Below are positions 26,966-36,237 of a stretch of DNA of 64,000 nt, piece by piece. Position numbers and translations under genes: made by a program. Position 1 is the first letter of the stretch, and every line of letters begins with the position of its first letter. This DNA is from Acinetobacter bohemicus ANC 3994 (lineage in GTDB: Bacteria; Pseudomonadota; Gammaproteobacteria; Pseudomonadales; Moraxellaceae), in contig NZ_KB849170.1 of assembly GCF_000367925.1 (NCBI RefSeq), positions 62,001 through 126,000 of the forward strand. Direction: 5' to 3'. The notes beneath the pieces are model-generated. The model did not search any database, was not told the origin of the DNA, and saw nothing but the letters and a program-made list of their open reading frames with translations.

Positions 26966-27712
26966 CTAAATCAGCGCCATTTCTAGTTTTTGTTTGCGTC
27001 TTACCCAATCAGGTAACGAACGTTCGAGCAATTGATAGAATTCAGGACCATGGTGGTGATGCTCCAAATGACACAACTCGTGAATGATCACATACTCAAT
27101 ACATTCTTTTGGGGCTTTAATCAAATCCCGATTTAAAGTCAGTGTTCTATTTTTAGATAGGCTCCCCCAGCGTTTTTTGAGCTGCATGATTTTAACATTG
27201 GGCTTCTCAGAATCGGGATATTTAAATTTTTCCCAGCATTCTAAAAATATCTTATTTAAATAGAAATTCGCCTTCTCAAAATACCAATCCCTTAACAGTG
27301 ACTTAACATGATCTGGTTTACCATTAGTTGAAGTGACTTCAAAGAAACCGGCTTTCAACGCAACACTATTATTAGGTTCAACCTCTACTTTTAGGCGATA
27401 CTTCTTGCCCAAATATAAATGGCTTTCACCACTGACGTATTTTCTCGAAGGTGTTCTTGGGTCGAACTGGTCAAAGTAGCGGATTTGACGTTTGATCCAC
27501 CGAGCATGCTTTTTAACCTTGGCTTCAATTGCGTCAGGGTCGGTGCCTTCAGGCGCTTTAACAAAAACTGATTTATCAGGATTAACCGATATTTCTAGCG
27601 ACTTACGTTTAGAAAACTCTAGCTGGAAAGGGATTTCTCCCCCTCCATACACAACAGCTAGATTTTCAGCGCTTGCCAGTGGCATATCAGTTTGCTTGAT
27701 GGTTGATGACAT
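26966..27712 (-). CDS. YgjP/M48-type zinc metallopeptidase encoded with the type I system
   Basis: A 248-residue predicted zinc peptidase of the YgjP/DUF45 (WLM/SprT-like) kind. The zinc motif HELCH is at residues 211-215, followed by a run of histidines and GPEFYQLLE. The N-terminal half is the usual beta-rich region (FSKRKSLEISVNPDKSVFVKAP). I start at ATG 27712, which overlaps the hsdR stop by one base (TAATG) behind GGAGG, so the two are translationally coupled. Such peptidases are recurrent partners of type I restriction operons; their job there is unclear. Confidence 0.88.
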   Translation of the reverse strand: MSSTIKQTDMPLASAENLAVVYGGGEIPFQLEFSKRKSLEISVNPDKSVFVKAPEGTDPDAIEAKVKKHARWIKRQIRYFDQFDPRTPSRKYVSGESHLYLGKKYRLKVEVEPNNSVALKAGFFEVTSTNGKPDHVKSLLRDWYFEKANFYLNKIFLECWEKFKYPDSEKPNVKIMQLKKRWGSLSKNRTLTLNRDLIKAPKECIEYVIIHELCHLEHHHHGPEFYQLLERSLPDWVRRKQKLEMALI

Positions 27713-30700
27713 TAAGAACACCTCCGATGCTTCGCAACCTGCATGGTTTTCTCAATAATTTCATCCATTTGCTCTAAGCTCAGTGTCACACCATATTGCT
27801 CTTTGACTTCATCATAAAGAAAATCGTCAATATCATTCATCGCCGTTTTTTGAACATCGGAATCATCCCAAAAATCGACCTTCCAATGATTATCAATGAT
27901 TTTTTGTATCGCTAAGGATGTTTGAGCGGCAATGGCATCTAGTTGGTCATCATCTAACTCGTTGAGTGTTTCAACTTGCTGAAACTGTGGCTTAATCAGG
28001 CCAAAGTAAGCACAGGCTTCGTCATTCTCACGAATACAATCGGGCATATCGTCATGCTGCTTAGTTGCCACTTTGTTACGAATATCAATCACCCGATTGA
28101 GATACTCCAAGTCTGATAAGCGTTTGGCCTTAAAGTCATCAATAGCCGCTTGGATCAGCTTTGAAAACTTTTCATAAAACGCAGGGTCTTCATCCATATT
28201 CTCCGAAATACTACGCTTAGTGGCATGGGCAATGGTGTCCGCTTTCGATGCTGTTGTTTTGGCTTGATAAACCCCTTGCTCTTCTTTCACTGCGGTAAAC
28301 ATTTTTTCATCAAAAATATTCACCGGCTCATTAAGCTGAGTCACCTCATTAGCTTGAATATGCGTATCCAATAGCTTTTTAATTTTTGGCTCGTAGTCAC
28401 GATAATCAATCGCCTCAGCATAACGCAACTTTACCGCTGCCTTTAAGTTCTGAAAACGCTTTAAATCGTTTTTATAGGTTTGTAGCTTTTTCTCATCGGA
28501 GTTCATAATGAACTGCTCAGACGATAAAGCGATAGCCAAAGATTTACTGTATGCCGATAAGCATTCATAAAACTCTTCGCGCAATTCATCATCGGCCAAT
28601 AACACCTCATAGGCTTCTTCGTCTTTTGAGTTTTTTACCTCTTTAAACAAATCCCATAAGTCTGAGTAACGCTGCGGCAGCTTGAACACTTCCTCGTTGA
28701 TTGATGTCAGCGTACCCGCCAAGTCATCTTCGTCGAACCCTTCAAAGGCTTCATACATAGTCAGCGCTTTGTCTAACTCGCCCAATACGCTGGCATAGTC
28801 GATGATGTAGCCAAATTCTTTGCCTTCGTACAATCGGTTAACCCGAGCGATTGCCTGTAACAGCGTGTGCTCTCTCAGCTTTCTACAAAGGTACAACACT
28901 GTATTTCGAGGCGCATCAAAACCGGTTAATAATTTATCAACTACAATCAATATTTCTGGGTCATCACCATATTTAAATTGGTTGATGATTTGCTTGGTAT
29001 ACTCTTCTTCAGAGCCAAAGCGCTTCATCATTTTGCCCCAGAATTTACCCACCTCATCGGTTGGCCCTTCGTCCACTTCATCGTAGCCTTCACGGGTATC
29101 AGGGCCAGAAATCACGACTTCAGTGGTCACGGTGCCAATCTCTTGTAGAAATTGCTGATACTTTAACGCGGCTGATTTACTAGGGGCGACAAGCTGAGCC
29201 TTAAAGCCGGTGCCTTGCCAGTTAGCACGAAAATGCTCGCTGATATCAAAGGCGCGCATATAAATCACCTGATCGGCTTTATTCAACATTTCCGCACGGG
29301 CATATTTCTTTTTAAGGTCGGCTTTTTGTTCTTTGCTTAAGTCTGCCGTGTGGCGCTCAAACCATAAGTCGATAGCCGATTGATTCTGCTCCATTTCAAC
29401 ATGCCGGCCTTCATACAGTAGGGGTAATACTGCTTCATCAGCGACCGCTTGTTTAATGGTATAGTGCGGCTCAATCAGACCTCCAAATTTGGCAAAGTTA
29501 TTCTTCTCTTTTTTCAGTAGCGGTGTACCGGTAAAACCAAGAAAACACGCATTTGGCAGCATTTGGCGCATTCTGGCCGCCAATGAACCAAAGTTGGTAC
29601 GGTGACTTTCATCGACCAGCACAAAAATATCGTGCGACTCATCAACAAACTTTTCCGCCACCCAGCCTTTATCAAATTTATGAATCAACGTGGTGATTAG
29701 GCCCACTTTGTTTTTCAGGTGTTTCACCAAATTACGACCCGAGGTTGCACGTTCACGGCTTAAACCGCAGGCCGCAAAGGTATTGCCAAGCTGTTTATCA
29801 AGGTCGTCTCGGTCAGTAACCAAAATAATTCTTGGGTTGATCAACTGTGAATCCAGCGCCATTGCACGAGTTAACATCACCATGGTGAGCGACTTACCCG
29901 ACCCTTGGGTATGCCAAATAATACCGCCTTGGCGATTTTCTTTAGCGTTGTTTTTCTTAATTCGGGCGATGGTCGCTTTAATCACAAAATATTGCTGATA
30001 GCGGGCCACTTTCTTAATGCCACCATCAAACAAAGTAAAACGGTATACCAAGTCTAATAAACGATCTGGGCGGCACAGGCTGTGAATGGTGTTATCTTGC
30101 TCAGTAATTAAGCGACTTCCTTCAGCCTCTAACGCATCAAAAAATGGACGGGCAGCGGCAAACTCACCACTAAATAACAGTGTTTTATTATCGTCGTTTA
30201 GAGCAGTATTTATACCTTTGTCGACATCGGTGGATTTATCTTCTTGTTCCTTCCACACGCCCCAGAACTTCTTAGGCGTGCCTGCTGTGGCATATTGCGC
30301 AGCATTTTTATTCACCGCCAGCACTTGCTGCACATAGGTAAAGAGGCGTGGAATATAGTCATCACCTTGGTTACGAATGTTTTGTGATATCGCTTGCTCA
30401 ACATCCACTTTAGGCGATTTACATTCAATCACGCTAAAGGGAATACCATTCACAAACAGCACAATATCTGGGCGCACAGTGTCTGTACTACGCGCACGTT
30501 CAACAGAGAATTCGGCCACTACATGAAAGGTGTTGTTGCTAGGGGTTTTCCAATCAATGTAATTGAGGGTAAAACTCTTTGAGTCCCCCTCAATGGTTTG
30601 CTCCAGGGCTGAGCCTAAGGTGATTAAATCGTAAATAGACTCATTGGTTATTTGCAGGCCATCAAACTTAATATTTTTTAACTTTTGGATCGCAGTTTGA

Positions 30701-30960
30701 ATGTTCTCTTCGCTAAACAGATACTCGCCACCTTTATAGTTAATGCGATTAATCTTTTTTAGCTGCTGGCGAAGCACCCCTTCCAAAATCACATTGGCGC
30801 TGCGCCCACCACGTTCAGCTAATGCCTGCTCTGGAGTAAGGTATTGATAACCCAGATTGATTAGCTGTTGTAGAGCAGGAATTTGCGACAAGTACTTTTC
30901 ATTAAATTCAAAGCCCGAAGGCTCCGAGTTTACGTCGTAATTTACTGGCGGTGTGCTCAT
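27712..30960 (-). CDS. hsdR: HsdR, type I restriction endonuclease motor and nuclease subunit
   Basis: A 1082-residue protein. Near the N-terminus (about residues 175-205) is the nuclease core PDIVLFVNGIPFSVIECKSP (Asp, then Glu-x-Lys). The superfamily-2 motor has a Walker A GSGKS at about residue 353, a VDESHR box II at about 446, GFTGTPLL (III) and the C-terminal helicase motifs LLTGFDAP and QAIARVNR. It cuts unmodified DNA after translocation with the HsdM-HsdS complex. It is 4 bases overlapped with hsdS and one with the peptidase gene. No truncation is visible. Confidence 0.95.
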   Translation of the reverse strand: MSTPPVNYDVNSEPSGFEFNEKYLSQIPALQQLINLGYQYLTPEQALAERGGRSANVILEGVLRQQLKKINRINYKGGEYLFSEENIQTAIQKLKNIKFDGLQITNESIYDLITLGSALEQTIEGDSKSFTLNYIDWKTPSNNTFHVVAEFSVERARSTDTVRPDIVLFVNGIPFSVIECKSPKVDVEQAISQNIRNQGDDYIPRLFTYVQQVLAVNKNAAQYATAGTPKKFWGVWKEQEDKSTDVDKGINTALNDDNKTLLFSGEFAAARPFFDALEAEGSRLITEQDNTIHSLCRPDRLLDLVYRFTLFDGGIKKVARYQQYFVIKATIARIKKNNAKENRQGGIIWHTQGSGKSLTMVMLTRAMALDSQLINPRIILVTDRDDLDKQLGNTFAACGLSRERATSGRNLVKHLKNKVGLITTLIHKFDKGWVAEKFVDESHDIFVLVDESHRTNFGSLAARMRQMLPNACFLGFTGTPLLKKEKNNFAKFGGLIEPHYTIKQAVADEAVLPLLYEGRHVEMEQNQSAIDLWFERHTADLSKEQKADLKKKYARAEMLNKADQVIYMRAFDISEHFRANWQGTGFKAQLVAPSKSAALKYQQFLQEIGTVTTEVVISGPDTREGYDEVDEGPTDEVGKFWGKMMKRFGSEEEYTKQIINQFKYGDDPEILIVVDKLLTGFDAPRNTVLYLCRKLREHTLLQAIARVNRLYEGKEFGYIIDYASVLGELDKALTMYEAFEGFDEDDLAGTLTSINEEVFKLPQRYSDLWDLFKEVKNSKDEEAYEVLLADDELREEFYECLSAYSKSLAIALSSEQFIMNSDEKKLQTYKNDLKRFQNLKAAVKLRYAEAIDYRDYEPKIKKLLDTHIQANEVTQLNEPVNIFDEKMFTAVKEEQGVYQAKTTASKADTIAHATKRSISENMDEDPAFYEKFSKLIQAAIDDFKAKRLSDLEYLNRVIDIRNKVATKQHDDMPDCIRENDEACAYFGLIKPQFQQVETLNELDDDQLDAIAAQTSLAIQKIIDNHWKVDFWDDSDVQKTAMNDIDDFLYDEVKEQYGVTLSLEQMDEIIEKTMQVAKHRRCS

Positions 30961-32183
30961 GTGATGCCCTCCTTACGGATTTCTTCAGCTTCTGGATGAG
31001 AATTACCTACTTGCCATTCACCAGTGAGCAGATTTTGCATCAACCCGCGTTTTTGGATGCGGTATTGCTTTAAAGTCTTATTCAGTAAACTGATCTCCCT
31101 TTGAGCAAGGTTGAGCTTGTACGTTACGCCTTTTTGTATTTCCATTGCTGGCAATGGAATGTCAATTGCTCCAAGATCTTTAAAGCTGACAGTTTCACGC
31201 ACGCTACCCTGAGCACTGTTTTTTATACGTTGGCGCGCTTCGCTTGAATTAAGCCAGTGCAAAAAGTAGTCGCTACATACCTTTGTAGTGTCTAGTTTAA
31301 ACACCACATACATTGGACTTAAAATGCCGTTTTCCCAATTATCAAGTCGGGCAATAGATCCCACATTGATTCGTGAAGGGTTATAAGCATATTGGCCTTT
31401 TCCAACGACTTTGTAATTTGAAACATTTTCGCTAGCAACGCGTCGCTCAAATTGCTCCTCAGGTAATACAAAACCACTGTGGTTTGTCACACTTAAAACG
31501 CGTTCAATCCCGCTGTTCTTATTGCGTTTAGAAACCTCTGACATCAAACTAGAAGTCGGTTTGCGTTTATGACCAGCACGGTTAATCAAGTTGGATGTTA
31601 ACCACTCAAATTGCTTTTCCTTGGCGGCAATTAACGCCTCCGTTTTTTCGATAGCGTTGTCCCAGCATTCAAGGAAAGAAGCTATCCTTTTTTGTTCTAA
31701 AAAAGGCGGGATTGGCACAGGTAAAGTTAATAGTTCACTTTTAGTGATATTTTTCATACTATTACTTGTACCCGTAGCTAGACTCGATAACCTAAACCTC
31801 GCCCATGGTGAAGCTAAAAAGTATGCGAGCCACTTATGTTCAACTTTTTTTTCTGGGTGAGGGATGGTTTGCCAAAGCTTATCTGGAAGAAAACGATTAG
31901 GGTAATCTTCCGAAATGTAACAGCTCGCACCTACAAGCTCAGGGGTATTGCTTCGACTAATAATAATCTGTCCCTTTTTAGGAATGCACTTGGCTCTTTG
32001 AAGCTCGCTTCCTGTTATTTTTTTACTGGCTTGTGGGTTAAACTTACCATATGTCACAGCACTGACTTTTAAAACAGCGTAGTCGTCGTTAGAGGGTGTT
32101 CCATCTACACCATTTACACTTATGCCTGACTCTAAAGAAGCTATCAGCTCACCAACACGACCACTTTTCCATCCTTTATTCAT
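30957..32183 (-). CDS. hsdS: HsdS, type I specificity subunit
   Basis: A 408-residue specificity subunit with the usual two target-recognition domains, each followed by a conserved helix: IPPFLEQKRIASFLECWDNAIEKTEALI in the middle and LPAMEIQKGVTYKLNLAQREISLLNKTL at the end. The second domain starts around NYKVVGKGQYAYNPSRINVG. It dictates which bipartite sequence HsdM methylates; the target cannot be read from the protein. It overlaps dinD by 8 bases and hsdR by 4. Confidence 0.93.
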   Translation of the reverse strand: MNKGWKSGRVGELIASLESGISVNGVDGTPSNDDYAVLKVSAVTYGKFNPQASKKITGSELQRAKCIPKKGQIIISRSNTPELVGASCYISEDYPNRFLPDKLWQTIPHPEKKVEHKWLAYFLASPWARFRLSSLATGTSNSMKNITKSELLTLPVPIPPFLEQKRIASFLECWDNAIEKTEALIAAKEKQFEWLTSNLINRAGHKRKPTSSLMSEVSKRNKNSGIERVLSVTNHSGFVLPEEQFERRVASENVSNYKVVGKGQYAYNPSRINVGSIARLDNWENGILSPMYVVFKLDTTKVCSDYFLHWLNSSEARQRIKNSAQGSVRETVSFKDLGAIDIPLPAMEIQKGVTYKLNLAQREISLLNKTLKQYRIQKRGLMQNLLTGEWQVGNSHPEAEEIRKEGIT

Positions 32184-33024
32184 TTTTATCTACCTCCAAC
32201 TTCTTCTGCACTCGCGCCAACTGGGGGATGCCTATTTTCGGTGTTGGCAAATTCTCTGGCATGGTGCCGCCCAGTTCCTCAATGGTGGCGCGCACTTTTG
32301 CGCCTACTTCAAAGTGAGTTTGGTTGGCTTGCCTTTTAGTAGAAACCTGATCGCGTTTAAGCTTTTCTTCAGTTTGCGTGGCGCGGAATAGATTAGCGGC
32401 CAGCTCGGTACTGCCCATATGGTCGAGTATTTTTTGGCTCTTTTTTAAACCTTTGTGCTGGTGAATCGCTTTGTTGTCTAAACCGCCATACAACCCTTTG
32501 TAGCCGTGGTTTTGAAAAATGGCATAATCCAAGCCTGATTCAACACCCGCGTCACGGGCCGCGGCGGCCAGTTGCTTGTTATGATCGGCCAGCTCATTAC
32601 GCAGCATTAAGCGCTTTTGGTCTTCATTTAATTGCTGAAATCCAGTGTCATCTTGCAACTCTTGGCGACGGGTTTGAATAGCAAAATAAGTCTGACCATT
32701 GGCGATCACCGGCTTACTGGCATCGCCGTTTTGCACAATGAGATAACAGGCGTAACGGGAAAGCTGATAATCACGCGTGGCTCGTTTAGCACCAGAGCCA
32801 ATATCGACCATTTTTCCCACCTGGGAAAAATGGTCCTCACTCGATTGGCCAGAGCCCTCACAAGCAGTGATAGCTTTTTTAATAACGCGCTCAAACTTGT
32901 CCCAACTACTATAGTCAAGAACAGTTTGCAACTCTCTGGCATACCAAAACTCTAAGTCTTCAGTTTCATGCTTTAAGTTTTCGAAGGTGAGATGTTCTGC
33001 ACTCATACCGGTATTGTCACTCAT
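32176..33024 (-). CDS. dinD: DinD-like protein within the type I operon
   Basis: A 282-residue protein matching the DNA-damage-inducible protein D family. It has LEFWYARELQTVLDYSSWDKFERVIKKAI (BRO-N-like DNA-binding region), the DYQLSRYACYLIVQNGD block and FQNHGYKGLYGGLDNKAIHQHKGL, which I associate with DinD. E. coli DinD inhibits RecA strand exchange. Here the gene sits between hsdM and hsdS with overlapping ends (4 and 8 bases), so it is made with the restriction system. A damage or recombination-sensing role in the operon is an inference. Confidence 0.85.
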   Translation of the reverse strand: MSDNTGMSAEHLTFENLKHETEDLEFWYARELQTVLDYSSWDKFERVIKKAITACEGSGQSSEDHFSQVGKMVDIGSGAKRATRDYQLSRYACYLIVQNGDASKPVIANGQTYFAIQTRRQELQDDTGFQQLNEDQKRLMLRNELADHNKQLAAAARDAGVESGLDYAIFQNHGYKGLYGGLDNKAIHQHKGLKKSQKILDHMGSTELAANLFRATQTEEKLKRDQVSTKRQANQTHFEVGAKVRATIEELGGTMPENLPTPKIGIPQLARVQKKLEVDKNE

Positions 33025-34631
33025 TCTGCCACCTCCGACTTATTTGCAGGCACAACATCCTTTAATAACTCAGCCATTTGGTTGCGAACGTCGGCTAGTT
33101 CGGTTTCAAGGGTGGTTATCTCAGCTTGTACCGCGACAATGTCGATCTCGACTTCTTCTTCAAAGGTATCGACGTAACGTGGAATATTCAGGTTGAAATC
33201 GTTCTCTTTAAGTTCTGCAAAAGTAGCTAAATGGGCGTACTTTTCCACCTCTTTACGTGCAGTAACCGCTGCAACAATTTTATCTAAATGCTCATCCAGC
33301 AGGATGTTTTGGTTTTTTCCTGCCTGATAATGGTCTTTACCGCTGGCATCGATAAACAACACGTCTTTGCAGTTTTCATTTACACCACCTTTTTCACGAG
33401 AGCGATCAAAAAGCAGGATGGCTACTGGAATGCTGGTACTTGGGAACAAGTTACCAGGTAAGCCGATCACTGCATCTAGTAGATTTTCTTCAATCAATTG
33501 TTGACGAATGCGGCCCTCCGCAGCACCTCTAAAAAGTACGCCATGAGGAACCACCACAGCAATCCGACCTTCTTTTTCAACCGCAGCTTCTACCATGTGG
33601 CTAATAAAGGCAAAATCTGCTTTTGATGCAGGTGGTAGCCCACGCCAGAAACGGTTGTATCTATCTTCCTCAACATCTTCTGAACCCCATTTATCGAGTG
33701 AAAATGGTGGGTTCGCGACCACGTTATCAAACTTCATCAGTCTGTCGTTTTCAACTAAAGCTGGTGAGGTTAAAGTGTTACACCATTCGATACGAGCAGA
33801 GTCTGAGCCGTGCAAAAACATATTCATTCGTGCAAGCGCCCAAGTGCTACCGTTTACCTCCATGCCATAAAGTGAGTAATTACGGTCTCCTACTTGACGC
33901 GCGGCTTCAATCAATAGCCCTGCGGAGCCACAGGTGGGGTCACAAATACGTGCACCTGATTTAGGCGCAGACAAGCGCGCAACCAGCTCAGATACTTTAT
34001 GAGGCGTGTAGAATTCACCGGCTTTTTTACCTGCATCCGAGCCAAAGCGTTCAATAAGATAGATGTAGGTGTTGCCAATTACATCTTCCGACACGCGCGA
34101 CGGACTCATGTCTAGTGTTGGTTTATTGAAGTCATCCAGCAAGGTTCTTAAGCGACGGTTGCGGTCTTTGGTTTTACCTAAATTGGCTTCGCTATTAAAA
34201 TCAATATTACGGAACACACCCTCTAACTTTGTTTTGTTAGCTGTTTCAATGTGCTCTAAAACAATATTGATAAGCTCGCCAATGTTTGGCTCGTTTTTGC
34301 GCTCTAACAATGAATAGTAGTTGGCTAGAAAAGTGTCGGTAACGACGCTTTTTTTCTCTTTGGTAGCAGGGTCTTCCACTTCTTCAGTGAGTTCTACCAT
34401 TGGCAGCACAAAGCGCTCGCGTTCAAGCTTACGTCTAATACGAACATCGTCATCACCGTACTGTTTTTTGTAATCTGCGTAGTGGTCATTCCACACATCA
34501 GAGATATATTTTACGAAGAGCATCACTAAGATATAATCTTTATATTGGGCAGGGTCTACTGCGCCACGGAAGGTGTCGCATGCGGCCCAAGCTGCATTGT
34601 TAATGTCTTTTTGTTGAATTTTATCGCTCAT
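33021..34631 (-). CDS. hsdM: HsdM, type I DNA adenine methyltransferase
   Basis: A 536-residue N6-adenine methyltransferase. An N-terminal helical domain (about 1-150) precedes the SAM motif DPTCGSAGLLIEA at about residue 230 and the catalytic NPPF at about 307. The C-terminus is a coiled coil (EEEVEIDIVAVQAEITTLETELADVRNQ). It is first in the operon hsdM-dinD-hsdS-hsdR-peptidase, and every junction overlaps. A stable hairpin lies just upstream at 34662-34686. Confidence 0.95.
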   Translation of the reverse strand: MSDKIQQKDINNAAWAACDTFRGAVDPAQYKDYILVMLFVKYISDVWNDHYADYKKQYGDDDVRIRRKLERERFVLPMVELTEEVEDPATKEKKSVVTDTFLANYYSLLERKNEPNIGELINIVLEHIETANKTKLEGVFRNIDFNSEANLGKTKDRNRRLRTLLDDFNKPTLDMSPSRVSEDVIGNTYIYLIERFGSDAGKKAGEFYTPHKVSELVARLSAPKSGARICDPTCGSAGLLIEAARQVGDRNYSLYGMEVNGSTWALARMNMFLHGSDSARIEWCNTLTSPALVENDRLMKFDNVVANPPFSLDKWGSEDVEEDRYNRFWRGLPPASKADFAFISHMVEAAVEKEGRIAVVVPHGVLFRGAAEGRIRQQLIEENLLDAVIGLPGNLFPSTSIPVAILLFDRSREKGGVNENCKDVLFIDASGKDHYQAGKNQNILLDEHLDKIVAAVTARKEVEKYAHLATFAELKENDFNLNIPRYVDTFEEEVEIDIVAVQAEITTLETELADVRNQMAELLKDVVPANKSEVAE

Positions 34632-34661
34632 AAATGGCCTTCAATTTGGTCAGTATTCATA

Positions 34662-34686
34662 AAGCGGGGCAGGCTTTGCCCCGCTT
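34662..34686 (-). terminator. Strong hairpin between the small genes and hsdM
   Basis: AAGCGGGGC and GCCCCGCTT form a perfect 9-bp GC-rich stem with a 7-base loop, followed on the minus strand by only three T residues. It may terminate the upstream small-gene transcript or attenuate read-through into hsdM. Confidence 0.5.
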
Positions 34687-34702
34687 GCTGTAAGTTAAAA
34701 TA

Positions 34703-34933
34703 TTAAGTATTAAGTACGGTTGATTGAGTCCATGTAATCGACCGCCCAAATGGAGGGTAAATTGATGTACTATCCTTTACGGTATACCTTGCAATTACTT
34801 CACCTTGTTCATTCAACTCTTCACATTCATAGGTATCAGTGTCTTGGCCTTTTCTTTGCGACCACTGACTACTCACGATTTTGAGAGTATGCGATTCAGG
34901 TAAACCAATTTTCTTCTTGTATTCATCAATCAT
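34703..34933 (-). CDS. Hypothetical 76-aa protein
   Basis: A small soluble protein, MIDEYKKKIGLPESHTLKIV and onward, with beta-strand-like segments and no recognised motif. It starts 9 bases after the DUF2188 gene, with an AAGGAT/AGGAGCTC-type ribosome site, so it looks like a real second gene of that pair. It belongs to the group upstream of the type I operon; I do not recognise its function. Confidence 0.65.
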   Translation of the reverse strand: MIDEYKKKIGLPESHTLKIVSSQWSQRKGQDTDTYECEELNEQGEVIARYTVKDSTSIYPPFGRSITWTQSTVLNT

Positions 34934-34942
34934 AAGAGCTCC

Positions 34943-35188
34943 TTATCCTTTAATATTTCTGGGGTCGTTACCATGGCTATCTTTACGTTGTATCTGGCCA
35001 TTTTGACCATGCACAACAAGCTCAGAACCTTCGCGTTTACTTTGTTCTCGCGCTGCGGCTTCGGCCTCTCGTTTAGTGCTGTACACACTTGAGGCACGTT
35101 CAGCACCACCTTTTTTGTTAGCCCATCCATCAGAATGCGGTACGACGTGTCGGGTATTGCCCTTGCTTGATGATGTTTTCTTTGCCAT
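34943..35188 (-). CDS. DUF2188-family protein
   Basis: An 81-residue basic protein with the DUF2188 pattern: HVVPHSDGWANKKGGAERASS followed by a repeat-like helix (YSTKREAEAAAREQSKREGSELVVHGQNGQIQRKDSHGNDP). The family is small, common in phages and islands, and of unknown function. It precedes the 76-aa gene by 9 bases. Co-location with a restriction system and an orphan HsdS may be meaningful but is untested. Confidence 0.85.
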   Translation of the reverse strand: MAKKTSSSKGNTRHVVPHSDGWANKKGGAERASSVYSTKREAEAAAREQSKREGSELVVHGQNGQIQRKDSHGNDPRNIKG

Positions 35189-35268
35189 AATTATGGCTCC
35201 TGTATTTGGATTGAAGTTTTACTAAAAGTGCTGTCACACTTTTGGTTGGTCTAACCCGGTAACTGTCA

Positions 35269-35850
35269 TTACTGGGTATTCATTGCTAAATGCATTAAAA
35301 TTGCGCCTGTTAATACCTCCTTTTTCTTTGCTAAAGCATTCATTAGCTTTTGTTCGTCGATAGATAATTGGTAAATTTTAATTATCTTCTGCTGTACATC
35401 TAAGCTTGGTACTACAACCTCCAGGTCCTCAATTGCCGGTATTCCTATCATTCTTACTGCTGTCCCCGTTGCCTTACTTTGCAACGCTGCTTGCGAAGAC
35501 GGTTGATTAATAAACCAACATAAATATGCCGGCAAAATCAAATTACTCTCAACCCTAATTCGTAGTAAAGGAGCTGCAATAACTGCGTCTTTTAGTTGCT
35601 GATCGATGATTGCTGCTGTATTTGTTTGACCTCTGGAACGAAACGCCAAATCATTAATTTTGACCCTGTGATGCTCCTTTAAATCCTGCATATCAATCTG
35701 CACTAACTCTTTAGCATTAAGTCGGTTATCTTCAGTTAGATCTTTCATCTGAATAACTGAAATATTTCCATCAGAATCAGGTTCGATTTTTGAACGAAAA
35801 GAATGTCCCGTTTGTATAGAGGCAAGCTTTTTAAGTTTTATCCCCATCAT
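35269..35850 (-). CDS. Orphan half-size HsdS (single target-recognition domain)
   Basis: A 193-residue protein made of one target-recognition domain and one conserved helix. It opens IKLKKLASIQTGHSFRSKIE, then has FRSRGQTNTAAII and the VPSLDVQQKIIKIYQLSIDEQKLMNAL spacer helix of HsdS. A full subunit has two such units, so this would need to dimerise. There is no hsdM or hsdR next to it; the nearest type I operon starts 640 bases away. It could redirect specificity of that system or be a relic. A GAGGGA ribosome site precedes the paired ATG. Confidence 0.8.
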   Translation of the reverse strand: MMGIKLKKLASIQTGHSFRSKIEPDSDGNISVIQMKDLTEDNRLNAKELVQIDMQDLKEHHRVKINDLAFRSRGQTNTAAIIDQQLKDAVIAAPLLRIRVESNLILPAYLCWFINQPSSQAALQSKATGTAVRMIGIPAIEDLEVVVPSLDVQQKIIKIYQLSIDEQKLMNALAKKKEVLTGAILMHLAMNTQ

Positions 35851-36237
35851 TCCCTCATTTTGCTGTAATGGCGTTTCTGCAAACTATGACTTAGTGTAAG
35901 ATGAGACTTTCGCACTGTCAATAGTTTATTTTACAAAAATGGCGTTACTACAAGTTTCAATTTAAGTTTTTCCAATACATTACTTGGAAAAGCATTAATT
36001 CATAAGCATTGAAAAAATTAAAGCCCACCTTAAATTTTCAAAGTCAAGACACTGCTTAAGTATCAGGTCTTCTTAATTCGGTGAATTTATTCAGTACTGC
36101 TATTCGAATGACTATTCATTGTTTATTTCCGTATTTTATTAAATTTCGGGCATAAAAAAGCCACATCCGAAAATGTGGCTCTGTAGTCTCTTTTTACTGT
36201 TTGCTCGTTAATCGGATGGGTTGTTCGTTGATTTAAG
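35851..36237. other. Gene-free interval with a terminator for the DUF932 gene
   Basis: The 387 bases hold no credible gene. On the minus strand a stem AGCCACAT/ATGTGGCT with loop TTTCGG ends in six Ts (36153-36180), which would terminate the DUF932 transcript. The remainder should contain the promoter for the orphan half-HsdS; I do not see a convincing pair of boxes. Confidence 0.65.

Noticed and set aside
34930..35130. 66-codon minus-strand frame
   Set aside because: It is the out-of-frame shadow of the DUF2188 gene, which has the family pattern and its own ribosome site.
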